Program-made: the position numbers and the translations under genes
Assembly: GCA_947561585.1 (NCBI GenBank)
Contig: CANNZV010002301.1
Location: forward strand, 220,788-284,787
Origin: Caprella mutica
Lineage: Eukaryota; Arthropoda; Malacostraca; Amphipoda; Caprellidae
Direction: 5' to 3'
Length of the DNA stretch: 64,000 nt
The notes under the pieces: generated by a model
What the model was told of the DNA's origin: nothing
Seen by the model: only the letters and a program-made list of their open reading frames with translations
Databases searched by the model: none
Shown here: positions 11,844 to 23,272 of the stretch, one piece after another
Numbering within the stretch: position 1 is the first letter of the stretch
Layout: every line of letters begins with the position of its first letter

Positions 11844-14462
11844 TTAGCACACCTCTTTTTTTTTCACCCTTTTAACTGTAGAAAAAAGCGCGAGAAAGTT
11901 AATCTTAGGTGGTAGTTCCTTCATAACTACATATACCCCTATTTGTCTCAATTCCTCATGAGTATGGTGAACTAACGACAATGCAAGAGTACTATCGTGA
12001 GATAAGAGCAAAGGGAGGTTATTATATTCTTTCATTTTGCATTTCACTCTGAAAAGGCAGTCATTGTCGATTTGTAAGTTTAATTTCATGCCTAAATCTG
12101 GAACCTTCAATCCACCTTTCCTAGTCAAATATTGAATGACTTCGGGGTGGTTCATCTTTTGGTCGAAGCAAAATATGCAATTGAGCGACATTTCAGGGTT
12201 TTCACACCATTTTACTCGTGGGTATATATCAATTATACCAAGTAGTTTTCTTCCCGAAACTACATCATCGTACATTCTAAGCCCTCCGTTTATGTTACTA
12301 AGCTTCCCCAAATTTGCGTTCAAAATATGTTTCGATATCGTAAGGTTTTGCACACTGTGTTCAATTTCAGATGTATTCAGCGTAAAAGGAATTTTAATGT
12401 GACTGTCGTCATCTCTCTTCACATTAGTTAGCAAGTAATCTGTACTGATATTTTCTAGAGTTTCGGTGCTACAGTCATATACTCTCAAATCAATGTCTAA
12501 AAAAGTATTGCATTGTACATTCAAATCGATATCCGTCACACTATCGAATTTATCTGAAGTCACATCATTGTCAACAATGTTACAATTTTGTTCGTCAATT
12601 TCATTCTCTGAAAAGGAAATAAATTTATCAGCCCCCGAATTCCTACGGGATTCACAGGAATCTAAAAACTTTACATTTTCAAGCATCACCTCAGTGTCAC
12701 CTGAAAATATCACACCCAGTGGACTGTCTATGAATGATGATGGTTTACGTTCGCTTCCAAATTTAACATATCTAAGTGGTAATAAATAGTCAGACTCTGT
12801 GCCTAGTATCATACTAATGTTCTCAATAATATTAGGGCTATTCTTAGCTATTCCCTGATCGGCAATATTGTATCCCCTCATAGAGAATTGTTTCACCAAT
12901 TCGGACATTCCCGTTACATTTAATGACAAGTCGATAGAGGGTAAACATATGGCAAAAATTTCCTCGACTTTACCACTTATAATCATAGGTATCTTAACAG
13001 TTTTCGTTCTCAATGTCCTCTGTGAATTTATACCCTGAATTGTTATTTCGGTTTTCCCAACTACCTGGAGTTTCAAATCCCTAGATACTCCTTCGAGAAT
13101 GAAATTCTTTTGGCACCCTCCATCCTTCAAAATCCTTATATTTTCCATGTCGTTGTTTGTCCCTATAATATTGCACGTAAAGGTAGGAAGCATTATGGAA
13201 TTCGAGGACCCACCAGGAAATGCTTGAACTACTGATGACATGGAATTGTATTTTGGTTTCTCTTCAACTTTAGATCTCAAACATAAGAAAGACATATGAT
13301 CACCTTCACATTCTCTACACTTTGAATGAAATGTAAAAGTACAATTTTTTGTTTCGTGATTGTTGAATGAGCATTTGCTACATCCTTTAATAGCTTTCAA
13401 TTTCTCTACTTTCCTATAAGGAGTAACGTAATTAGGACATTTATGCATTTCGTGGTTGGCCTCTTTCCCGTCATATGAACATAGGTTACATGTTCGGTAT
13501 CTAGTTTTAGGTTTCACATTTGCCGCGAACATTTTGATTGGAGATTCTTTGTTATCTACCCATGAAGTTTTAGATTGGTTTTCATGAGTCTTATCAATGC
13601 TACGCAAATACCTCTCCGTCGCGTCAAACATGTTAGTTTCAATTTGGTTTAGATTAGGCTTGTTACAATTTGTCATCTGAATCAAATTACTCTGAAAGTT
13701 ATCGTTCATGCCAAACCAAATAAAGTAAGTTAAAACTGTATCAATTGAAATATCTAATGATCGGAAACTACTAATTATTGTACGCATATCCCCAATAAAA
13801 TTATAGGGATCGGAACCTAAACCAAGTTTTAAACTAGTTAATCTTTTAATAGCAGCATATTGTTGCGTCAATTTAGAAGCGAATGCATCGGACAATAATT
13901 GTTTAGCCGTCTCGTAGTTTCTACTATTAATATCTAGCGACTCTATCAAAGAACTAGGGGATCCCTTCAGTTGGTTCTTTAAATAAATGAACTTTTCGAA
14001 ACTCGTTAAGTTATGCTTGTCAATAATGCTTTCGAAATTATGAAAGAATTTTTCGAGAGATTCTTTTTCTAAGTTACTGAAAGTAGGTAAGGGTACATCA
14101 GGTAATTTTAATTTTTGACCATGTATATTAGACTGAAAACCATTAGTGTTATTAGTCTGTCGCGGTCGCTCAGTTTTAAGTTTATTTAATGTAAGAATTA
14201 TTCTATCTCCATAAGATTCTATACTCTCGTATTCTTTATCCACAACGCCATCTTCAGATTTTATAGACACCAGATACTCTATAAGAGACTTATTAAGTAA
14301 TTTAATTTCTGTGTCAAGAGACTCTAATCGACCAATATTTAAGTTTTTAGCATGATCTTCAAGATTGTCATAATTTTCGTCAATCTGATTACAGATACGA
14401 GTTACACGCTGCCGAACATAAGTCCTAGTTTTCACAGCGGTGTCATATTCGGATTTATTCAT
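11844..14462 (-). CDS. BEL/Pao Gag-aspartic protease polyprotein fused to an integrase N-terminal remnant (872 aa)
   Basis: One uninterrupted frame. Residues about 110-290 look like the BEL/Pao gag domain (DUF1759 type: LPTFSNLEKESLEKFFHNF, then FIYLKNQLKG). Three zinc-knuckle-like motifs follow: C325-H337-C342, C361-X2-C-X4-H-X4-C374 and C382-X2-C-X3-H-X4-C394. A DUF1758/A17-type aspartic protease begins at D447 (LKDGGCQKNFI), with ILGTESDYLL at 552 and LGVIFSG near 582. From about residue 765 the chain resembles the region before and into the BEL/Pao integrase zinc-binding domain (RVKCKM, HHTHEEL at 832-838), then stops at C872. The RT and RNase H blocks that lie between protease and integrase in normal members are missing. 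The first ATG lies 86 bases after the LTR, which fits a gag start. The lack of stops suggests recent deletion or selection on Gag. Confidence 0.88.
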   Translation of the reverse strand: MNKSEYDTAVKTRTYVRQRVTRICNQIDENYDNLEDHAKNLNIGRLESLDTEIKLLNKSLIEYLVSIKSEDGVVDKEYESIESYGDRIILTLNKLKTERPRQTNNTNGFQSNIHGQKLKLPDVPLPTFSNLEKESLEKFFHNFESIIDKHNLTSFEKFIYLKNQLKGSPSSLIESLDINSRNYETAKQLLSDAFASKLTQQYAAIKRLTSLKLGLGSDPYNFIGDMRTIISSFRSLDISIDTVLTYFIWFGMNDNFQSNLIQMTNCNKPNLNQIETNMFDATERYLRSIDKTHENQSKTSWVDNKESPIKMFAANVKPKTRYRTCNLCSYDGKEANHEMHKCPNYVTPYRKVEKLKAIKGCSKCSFNNHETKNCTFTFHSKCRECEGDHMSFLCLRSKVEEKPKYNSMSSVVQAFPGGSSNSIMLPTFTCNIIGTNNDMENIRILKDGGCQKNFILEGVSRDLKLQVVGKTEITIQGINSQRTLRTKTVKIPMIISGKVEEIFAICLPSIDLSLNVTGMSELVKQFSMRGYNIADQGIAKNSPNIIENISMILGTESDYLLPLRYVKFGSERKPSSFIDSPLGVIFSGDTEVMLENVKFLDSCESRRNSGADKFISFSENEIDEQNCNIVDNDVTSDKFDSVTDIDLNVQCNTFLDIDLRVYDCSTETLENISTDYLLTNVKRDDDSHIKIPFTLNTSEIEHSVQNLTISKHILNANLGKLSNINGGLRMYDDVVSGRKLLGIIDIYPRVKWCENPEMSLNCIFCFDQKMNHPEVIQYLTRKGGLKVPDLGMKLNLQIDNDCLFRVKCKMKEYNNLPLLLSHDSTLALSLVHHTHEELRQIGVYVVMKELPPKINFLALFSTVKRVKKKEVC

Positions 14463-14535
14463 TTCAAGTTAGTAAATGAGGTGAACCCCGGACCCACGAA
14501 ACCGAACCGAGCCCCAAATCGTTACCCCGTCCCCA

Positions 14536-14547
14536 TACTGGCCACCA
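14536..14547 (-). promoter_or_regulatory. tRNA primer binding site
   Basis: Immediately after the 5' LTR ends in CTTA, the element strand reads TGGTGGCCAGTA. TGG pairs with the universal CCA end of a tRNA, and its exact contact with the LTR edge supports both boundaries. The tRNA was not identified. Confidence 0.75.
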
Positions 14548-16154
14548 TAAGAAATTTAAATGAAAAGTATTAAACTTTAGTTTCAATTTTAAATAATTCT
14601 TTTAATTTTAAAAAATTGTTGTATATAATTGTACCAGTATGGGGGATATTAAAACAGAATTTAATTAATCATATAATTTTAGTTAATATTGTTGCTGCGA
14701 GTACATGAATGGACGATAGGGGCTACAACTCTATCACTGCGAAAACGGGGAATGTTGCCGCAAAAACCCCTCACAGCACGAAAGATAGAGAATCCGCCCG
14801 GTCTCTGCACATGTACTGGCCTACGCACTGATGTGGCTGTAAATTTAAAGGGCACGTTAGATTCAGTCAAACTAAATAGGTAATCGAGAACTTTTAGATT
14901 TAAATAAAGAAATTCAGTTAAAAAAATTAAATTACAAAGGACTTAGGAATTGAAGATTAAAATAGTTCGGTAGTGATAATTTTTAGATTAGCAGGTATAT
15001 ATATTTTATCAAATTAAACAAAGTAGGTATATGAAAAGGTAAGTATCTATGAAAAGGTAAGTATCTATGAAAAGGTAAGTATCTATGAAAAGGTAAGTAT
15101 CTATGAAAAGGTAAGTATCTATGAAAAGGTAAGTATCTATGAAAAGGTAAGTATCTATGAAAAGGTAAGTATCTATGAAAAGGTAAGTATCTATGAAAAG
15201 GTAAGTATCTATGAAAAGGTAAGTATCTATGAAAAGGTAAGTATCTATGAAAAGGTAAGTATCTATGAAAAGGTAAGTATCTATGAAAAGGTAAGTATCT
15301 ATGAAAAGGTAAGTATCTATGAAAAGGTAAGTATCTATGAAAAGGTAAGTATCTATGAAAAGGTAAGTATCTATGAAAAGGTAAGTATCTATGAAAAGGT
15401 AAGTATCTATGAAAAGGTAAGTATCTAAGTAAGGTAAGTATTTAAGTAAAGTTTTAAGTAAATAATTAAATAGTAAGGAAATCCTAATGGAAAAACTAAA
15501 TTTTGGTCTTGCGGAATAGTTTAATATCAAAGCACAGTATATAGGTTCGTAATGGTAATGAGGAGTTTACTCTAAGTGAAATTATAATGGTAATAAGTTC
15601 TACCAAGGTATGTAAAGTATTGTAATCTGCAGTTAAAAGGGGACGGGTATATCCAAGAGAGCAAATGAGAAAAAAGGTTAGGTATTACATAAGTCGCACC
15701 AGTCAAATTACCAATACACACCTTCAAACTTCTACAAATGCTCCAGACATCTGACAGGGGAGTTGGCCTAATTGTTCCGAGGGTCCAGGGTTTTACACAT
15801 CTTAGTGTCTCATCTCAGCGTTGGTAATAGGCAACGCTATAAGTTCCTCCATACCCAAGTCTATAGGGTAGACTTGATTCACTCTAGTTTTGTAGGGAAT
15901 TATAGTGCACTCATACTTAGTGACAACTTTGTAGAAAGGACAGTCCTCGGAGTGTTTACTTTACACCTTTTGTCTTAGTGGATGATGGAAGCTGACTGCT
16001 GATAGACTTGAGACAGGGATTAAAATATACATGGGGAGAGCAAACTGAAGGCAGTGGTGCGCATTTTAATAATTTAACTTTTTACGAACCATGTAAATTA
16101 TGCCAAAACTGCTAATTTCGAATTTGCTCTCATTGAAATTAAATATTTTAGACA
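14548..16154 (-). repeat. 5' LTR of the BEL/Pao element (1607 bp)
   Basis: It is the upstream LTR and would carry the promoter for the minus-strand transcript. Apart from array length it differs from the other LTR only by gaps near 14928, 15453 and 15783 and a change at the last of these (GAGGGTCCAGG against GAGGCCCAGG). Confidence 0.93.
15031..15426. repeat. 18-bp tandem array in the 5' LTR, 22 exact units
   Basis: Same unit as in the other LTR (ATGAAAAGGTAAGTATCT on plus), two copies longer. The minus-strand reading gives a long TYLFID-repeat frame, which is an effect of the 18-base period. Confidence 0.95.
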
Positions 16155-17825
16155 AAAATAAAAGTCTAGGAATCTAGCAAATCTGTGAAGGAAACAAACG
16201 CATAAATAGGAATTAATTGTGAAATATATTTATCAACACTTTTCAATCAATCTGTAAAAAATCATTTTTTATAACTCATAGAAAATTGGATGTTGAAAAT
16301 CTCTTTCATTTTAGGAGAAGCTAAACTCAAAAAAAGTCTGAAATATAGTTACCCTATAAGCTTTATTTCAAAATCGTGACACTCAAGCCTATAAAGCGTC
16401 CAGCAGGTCAATGGTGGAACAATTGGATTTAACATGTCTGATATCTTGTTCCCTAATATTTCGAATATACAATACATACTTAAAACTCTCTTCTCACTGA
16501 AATGAACAAGTGCATACACAATTAATTGTTCAGTTTTTTCAGAAAAATGCAATTACATTCAAGCCATGACATTTGGTTATTGACATGTGCTAAGTTTCAA
16601 AATTTTGTTAGACACAAATGAGCAGATTCACTCGTGAGAAAATCACGTCGTATCCAAGGTCTAAGTCTCCATTTCTTCCACAAGATTGATTTTTGCATAT
16701 GACCAAAATGACTACCTATATGAACAGCATCCAACCCCTTCCCCACCCCACCTCTCCCTTGTGACCCGTTTTATGTACTAATATAAAAGCGAAAATTGAG
16801 GAACAGTAATATATAGAAATGTACTTCATGAATGCTAGGTATGGAATTTCTACAATCTGCATTATTACCTTCATATGCTGAAACTTACGCTACAACATTT
16901 CCACATTTACGTTCATAAGATATAGTCAACACAATAATTTATTCATTCATTCATTCACTTTCATAAGGAAAAAAATTCTCAATAATTGATCTATTTACTC
17001 AATTAAGTTAATATGAAGTTGTCAACTTATTCATTTCATTTGAGATTAGAAAATCATCATTTAATTTACATTTATAGATGTTGAATATAAGAAAATATAT
17101 TAATAAGTAAATATATAAATAAATAAATAATTATTTGCAATAATGATGCGATACTAATAATAAGAGGGCTACAAATCATCGAGGTTTGTATTTAGAATGG
17201 ACAATGTTATTATTTTTGGTCAAAGTATTGTTTTGGCGTGGAAGGAGGAAATCTAAAAGAAAGGCAATTAACACGAGGAGTGGGGGTTATAAACAGTTCT
17301 GTTATAAATAGGTTTAATAATTTATATGCCTCATGGTTTTCATTTTGAGAATAGATTTTGTATGAAATTTAAAGTACTAGCTTATTAGTTAAAATAGAAT
17401 TATTATATTTTTAATTGTATTATATTTTATGTGAAAATGATTTCTTTTTTATTTTATATAGGACTAATTTATTATTTTTGACAATCTTTTAATTTGTTAG
17501 TGACGATCCTTTCAAACAAACTAAAGTTTAAGAAATTAGTTTCAAGATTCAACCCCCAAATGAGAGTAAATACTCGCCAAACGGCAACTTTTAATCGGCG
17601 ATAATAATCTTCTATCTACGACGATGAATGATTCGACAAAAAAACATTTTTATATCATTAATCCAAAGGGGATTATTGAAATTATGATTATTTTTTAATA
17701 CAATCAATGTTCTCCGTAATCTATCTTAAATACATTTACTGGTTCATTTAATGTTTATCGTTTATAATACGGTACATGGTTTGATGACACCAATTATGTC
17801 ATGAAAAATATACGAGTGACACCAA
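16155..17825. other. gene-free AT-rich DNA
   Basis: No gene was recognised. The first bases carry the BEL/Pao target duplication. The short frame at 16349-16552 has no familiar domain. Confidence 0.5.
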
Positions 17826-18129
17826 TCTACATATACTAAAAATAGCCGTTATAGTATGTGACTAGGTGTGTTTATTTATTTATTTGGTGTCAGCTTTTAC
17901 ACTATAGGTATCAAACATGATGAATGTATCTATGATACGCACGGTAATATATTTACTTAATACTTTTATTTCCCTGTTTTTATTCAATTTTTAAAATAAT
18001 TTTATTTATAAAATAAATTAGACTAGGCAGAAATTTTAATTTTAAATGAACTGATCAAAAGTAATCTAATAACTGGTAATAAATTGGCATTGATGACGAC
18101 CCGTTATTTTCAACGGGACAGTACACTAG
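17826..18129 (+). mobile_element. non-autonomous Helitron, 304 bp
   Basis: The hallmark ends are all present. The 5' end is TCTACATATACTAAAAATAG directly after an A. The 3' end has a stem CCCGTT (18100-18105) and AACGGG (18112-18117) with a six-base loop, then eight bases, then CTAG (18126-18129) followed by T. Insertion between A and T with no target duplication is the Helitron rule. There is no Rep/helicase inside. Confidence 0.85.
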
Positions 18130-19204
18130 TAAGAAATAATTTACATGGAATACCATGTAAAGTACTCTGACGAGTGTGTGCTGACGTGCAGTGGTACATC
18201 ATTGTTTTTGATGTGTTTGTTTTGAAAACAACTCAATAGGTCTCTAAACACAAACTGTTTCTGCACGAACAGCACCAATACAACTTTCAACCTAACTCTG
18301 GAGAGGGAAATTTGCTCACACGACTAAAGGGAAACTAAATGTTTCCAAAAATAAGAGTTTTTCCAAATAAATGTTTTCCCAAAACCTAACGTTTCCCTCC
18401 CAAAAAATGTTTTCTCGAATAAAAAAAGTTTTTTGTCAATAAATTTACTCTAAAATGTATTTTTTTTAACTAAATATGTTTCTCCAAAAATAAGTATTTC
18501 CCCTGTAAAAGGGTTTCCCAAAAATGAATTATATTTTTTAGTCAGAATAGCAATATTTCTGAGTGTTTTTGGTCATAATTATAATTATTTTATTAGCTTA
18601 CGAGGTATACCATGAACAACTGATTAACTGTACAACATTCAGAAATCTATTCACATTGGTAGCAAAATAATTCTACACTTAAAAAAAGCTAGAGCATCTA
18701 TTTTCGTTTATCCAACTGGACTTATAACTGACGATACAACTCAAATGATGCCTTGTTCTTCCTTCCACCTCCTGTGTACACTCGATCTGGAAGTTATATA
18801 TGATAATATAATAAAATAATATAATAATATTAACTCTGCATGAAAATATCGAGTTGATAGTGCAATCTATGGTAAAATAATTATCCTCACGACAGGGCAA
18901 ATTAAAAGACTGACGAGTAACACAACATCTTTATTTTCTTCTTTCAGTCATACCTCAAAATATAGTAGACTAAATAAAAATCTGTGAAGATTAATTTTGA
19001 TTAATTATAAGGAAAAAGGGCAAAGACGTACCATGTAACATCTGTTAGTAAATGGTCTAAATCAGGTTGGGGCTCAAGAGGTACCCAGAGCCACATTTCT
19101 CACCAAGATTGGCTTCTTTGATTATCTAATTTAGTCATTTACATTGAATAATCTTCTTTTGTACGAAAGAAAACGGTATTTTCAGCAATAAATATTGCTC
19201 TCGG
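18130..19204. other. gene-free DNA with degenerate GTTTCCC-type repeats
   Basis: At 18340-18540 the phrases GTTTCCAAAAATAAG, GTTTTCCCAAAA and GTTTCTCCAAAAATAAG recur at irregular spacing and form an old degenerate array. No gene was recognised elsewhere. Confidence 0.45.
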
Positions 19205-20130
19205 ATTCAATATATACTATAATAAGAGCCGCGTCCGTCTGTCCGTTCCTCCGTGTGTCACACTTTTTATTAATAAACACACATTAAAAGGAAAAACAAA
19301 TCATTTGTGGCAGTAATAATAATTGACATTAATTATTTACAAAAAAAAATTATATATTTGCTTTTTATATTTTTTTTTCGTTTAATCAGAATATGTGTAT
19401 CCATAATACATAATTTCATTCGAATAATTTAGATTCAGTGGATTCAGAGTTTATTTGATTGCTTGAATCTTTATTTAGGGACTTAATGCTTAAACTACAG
19501 TGTTTAGATTCACATGAGAAAAAATTGGTAAGAGAAAAACGAAAACCATTTGTAGCTTTTTCGTGAAATCCATACTTGTGCAGCTCCCCATGAACGGTTC
19601 CTATGGAAATAGCGTTTTTACATGTTCAAAGCTTTCTACAGTGAAATTAGGTCTGTATATTTGCCCCAGTGATTCGATTTGATGTCTGACATCTCTCTCA
19701 GACTACTTCAATTTTCGGTCATACCTGTACTTTGATGAGACGTTTTTCCTTCTCTTTCAAAGGTAGTCATTACTTTTGAGACAGTACAAGCTACCTCTTG
19801 TAACGAAAAACATTCGGACAGTCTCTGTTACACTAGTGCCGTCTGTTACACTAGTGCCGTCTGTTACACTAGTGCCTTAAACACGAGTACCAGCAATTTA
19901 AAAAAATCATTATTTTAAATAAATAAACTTCAAGTATTTTAGATGAATAACATTAATTCTTTTGAAAAATAACGCTTTTTATTTTAAATTGTTAAATAAT
20001 AACTATTTTAAATAAATGAACATTGATAATTTTAAATGAATATTAATTATTTTAAAACATAAACATTAAATATTTTAAATCAATAAACATAAATCATTTT
20101 AAATGAATAAACATTAATATATATTTTACT
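19205..20130 (+). repeat. dispersed repeat family R4, copy 2, with 18-bp triplicate
   Basis: It begins near TATATACTATAATAAGAGCC and GTCCGTCTGTCC, and shares the segments listed for 8500-8990. At 19820-19874 the 18-base unit GTCTGTTACACTAGTGCC occurs three times. The tail 19900-20110 is a degenerate array of ATTTTAAATNAATAAACATT units. Confidence 0.45.
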
Positions 20131-20359
20131 GTACTTAATTAAGTTAATAATATATTGATTTACAAATCATTATATCCAGACTTTCAAATAAAGTGGCAAA
20201 GAGCTACTTTTTCATAAATATTTTTCAGGCAATTTATAACATCAATTATGGGTTAAACGACTCCATGTAATCATTAATTCTCTACAAAACTTCGCGAAAT
20301 AATTAGTAATATAGATGCACAAGCGTGTGGCCTTATTGGCTCTATTGCTGTTGATAATC

Positions 20360-20405
20360 GCTAAACAATGATCGCAACAATCGCTGCGTTCAAAACGTAC
20401 CTTCA
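20360..20405 (+). repeat. partial copy of foldback family D
   Basis: The sequence ACAATCGCTGCGTTCAAAACGTACCTT matches one arm of the complete element at 28954-29166. A second arm cannot be placed with confidence, although TATTGCTGTTGATAATCGC lies about 45 bases upstream. Confidence 0.5.
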
Positions 20406-20654
20406 AGCTGATCTTCTGTATCGCTGTCTTCTCAATCATCACTCTAATGTACCTAAAAAGTATGCCAAGAAGTTTAGAGGACAAAGTTCTCCTCCGTCAA
20501 TGAAACGCATTGTGCCAAGTTAGGATTTAGATCTTACTGTAACGGATTAAGAATGCGTTAACTATTTGCTATATGTAGGGATACACGTACGTACAGTGCT
20601 CGCAAAGTGAAAGTTAATTAACAAGCGTCATGAAATATTATTTCCTTGGAATAG

Positions 20655-20864
20655 AGTATAGGTTCTGAATTATCGGTCAGTTCCGCATCTTCGGTTATAT
20701 AAGAAAAAAAAAACGATTTTATAATAATTATTTCAGTAGGATTGGTTATGTAAAAACAACCATCCCAGGTTGGTTGTTTTTACTCAACCAAATTATTTTT
20801 ATATAGTTATTTTCTTATATGACCGAAGATGCGGAACTGACCGATAATTTTGAACCTACCCTGT
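20655..20864. mobile_element. TA-target MITE family A, copy 2
   Basis: Inverted arms read GGTTCTGAATTATCGGTCAG and its reverse near 20840-20858, with CATCTTCGG / CCGAAGATG inside. The centre holds a different palindrome (AACAACCATCCCAGGTTGGTTGTT) from that of copies 1 and 6. Confidence 0.78.
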
Positions 20865-22336
20865 AGGAGATATTTCTAAAAGGCCAAAATAATTTGTGAC
20901 CCGTGATATGATGCTGCTCCATTAATATATTAAATAGTATTATGTATTTGTTCGTGGTTACTGTTCGAAAACAAATTTGGCCTAATTGAATTGAAAAACA
21001 AAGAAAGCTATCCGCAATTATTTTATGAACAGACGTAGCAAATTGTTACTTGGTACAATATTTTTTGGATAACATTTCTTCAATATTGTAGCAATATTGC
21101 TAATATTGTTGACATATAATCAATATTGAGACAATGTTGCCACGAAAAATATTGCTACTTGGTAGGCTTACGAGCTGCATGATAAATATTTCGTAATTAC
21201 TTGAAATAATGAACTAATAACAGTTGTATCTAACTATTATCAATTCGTATAAATTAACAGGCTCACTATAAATATACATTGCAGAAAATCACTTCTAAAA
21301 TATAGCTGTATATTTCACGGAAAATGTCACAGAGACCAAATCTACTCAGTAGCCTCATTATCATCTAACTTATCTTCAATATCACGATGGCAATAATTAC
21401 GAAGAAACAAACCAAAGTGCAGTGTGAGGTCAGGTTCATTTGTATACAAATTGTTAGATCTAACCATTGAGGTTTTATAGCCACATTCCAAATCACGGCA
21501 GCGTACAGTTTCATTTCAGATAATGGTCTCAGCTCCACTAATTACTTACATACCTTTGTTTTAATTAGTTATCGGAATAATGGATGTAATGACTGTGTTA
21601 CCGTTGAGAATTGAAATGGTATTTAGATTAGCGTTAGTTTATTCAAGCCACTTATTTTGTATTGTACTAGATAAAATTCAATGATTATATCAAGTAATTT
21701 GTTTATAAAGTTAGTGGAGTGATATTATTAATATTAGTAATATTGATGTCGTTTTCTGTTATTACAATCCCTGATATTTCCAATCATTTTAAATTTATAC
21801 CTAAAAGAAAGTTATGGTTGGGTCATGGAAGATCAAGTGGGGTACCACCAAAATCTTAGGTGGCCCAAAAAGTTAGGCTCTCAGAGTAACTATTCATTTT
21901 CAACTATATTAAACTATGTTTTAACTGAATAGCTCCATATATTAGTAATATTAAATAACAAAATCAATTTAGATATTTATAAGTGTATTGAATATTAAGT
22001 AAAACTTAATATGATGTTAAAATAACAAGCTATTTTCTTTATTTAATTGAAATTATAAAAAAGTTAATGTTTATTAACCAAAATAGCATTATCATTATTC
22101 TTATTTTTAATAATTTACAGTGTAAAGATGATTCGTAAAATGATAATACTCAAGTTATTCTTATTTATTTATTGATAGGTTCAAGTTTCTTTCTTCTGTC
22201 AAAAAATTATAATTTGTTATAACTCTCAGCAGCCAAAAATGAACTTTGTAAATAATTCCCTAAAACTTTTTCCGCACTTTATTTGTTTCTGACGAAAAGA
22301 ATACATGTTTCTAAGTCGACAGGCGAAAATTAACTA
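20865..22336. other. gene-free AT-rich DNA
   Basis: No gene was recognised. Near 21070-21155 the phrase AATATTGC and its close variants recur in both orientations, which may be a decayed foldback. Confidence 0.45.
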
Positions 22337-22508
22337 GGGTAAGTTACGAAATATCGGTCAGTAGTACATCTTCGGTGATATAAGGAAAAACTATAAAATA
22401 ATTATTATTATTAATGGATAGCGCTGTGTAATAATAACAATAATTTTTATATTGTTTTTTCTTATATGACCGAAGATGTAGTACTGACCGATATTTCGTA
22501 ACTTACTC
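22337..22508. mobile_element. TA-target MITE family A, copy 3
   Basis: The arms GGGTAAGTTACGAAATATCGG and ATATTTCGTAACTTACTC pair along about 60 bases and include CATCTTCGG / CCGAAGATG. TA precedes and follows the element (22335-22336 and 22509-22510). Confidence 0.82.
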
Positions 22509-23272
22509 TACGGAACATGTACAGAACATCTAAGAAATGAGAATCAGGATCATGTGAAAAAGATCAATTCATCATTAAATATGGAATGTATGTATGTTGG
22601 TATGTAGAGTATATAAATTGCAATATAAATATATTCTATTCATGGCTAATGGAAAATATAAATGGAAAATATAAATGGAAAATATAAATTTTCTATATGG
22701 AAAAGATTAATAATTTAAGGATAAACTTATTTTTATACAAGAACAGTTGTATATTTTTTTTAATCATCTAAACAAAATTTCGAGGTAAAATTGATATCAG
22801 AAGAATGCAAATATTTAAATTAATTTAAAAAAATATTTCCCAACTGAACGTACAGTAATAAATTATTTTTGTCTTTAATTTATAAATATGTATAATATAT
22901 TAAAATCTAATCTATATAACTTTTTAAAATAAATTACCTTAAAACAAAACATTAATTTATCATTAATTAACGTATTATTATCAAATAATGTTTATAAATC
23001 AAATTATACTTTAAAATCAAAATATTCATTCTAATACAAGTCACACTATCCATAGCTTACATACATCTAAAGACTATTAATAATGCACAGCAGTTGCTAA
23101 ATATAACAACAGTTTAAAGCTATTTATAGCTTATGTTTCCAGAGAAACGTTGGCTGGTCTTCCATGTCCATAACTGCCCTAAAGTGAGGCATGGGTCATG
23201 CGATCAAACAATCAGACCAGGCACGAAATGAGCAGCGAGAGAAAGAGACTGAGGAAATTACCTACAGTTGTA
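22509..23272. other. gene-free AT-rich DNA
   Basis: At 22640-22690 the 13-base unit AATGGAAAATATA is repeated three to four times. Nothing else was recognised. Confidence 0.45.

Larger units (their letters stand above)
9808..16154 (-). mobile_element. BEL/Pao LTR retrotransposon, non-autonomous, 6347 bp
   Basis: Two near-identical long direct repeats flank a minus-strand gag-protease-integrase-remnant ORF. On the element strand the LTR starts TGTCTAAAATA and ends CTTA. A primer binding site abuts the upstream LTR and a short purine run abuts the downstream LTR. The flanking AAAT at 9804-9807 and 16155-16158 is a plausible four-base target duplication; a five-base reading AAAAT is possible if the LTR edge is moved one base. 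RT and RNase H are absent, so the element would need enzymes from a related full-length copy. The near-identity of the LTRs implies a recent insertion. Confidence 0.92.

Noticed and set aside
12136..12789. plus-strand frames inside the gag-protease region
   Set aside because: They are antisense shadows of the 872-codon BEL/Pao frame.
15009..15530. 173-codon minus-strand frame of TYLFID repeats
   Set aside because: It is the translation of the 18-bp array; the period is divisible by three, so any stop-free unit gives such a frame.
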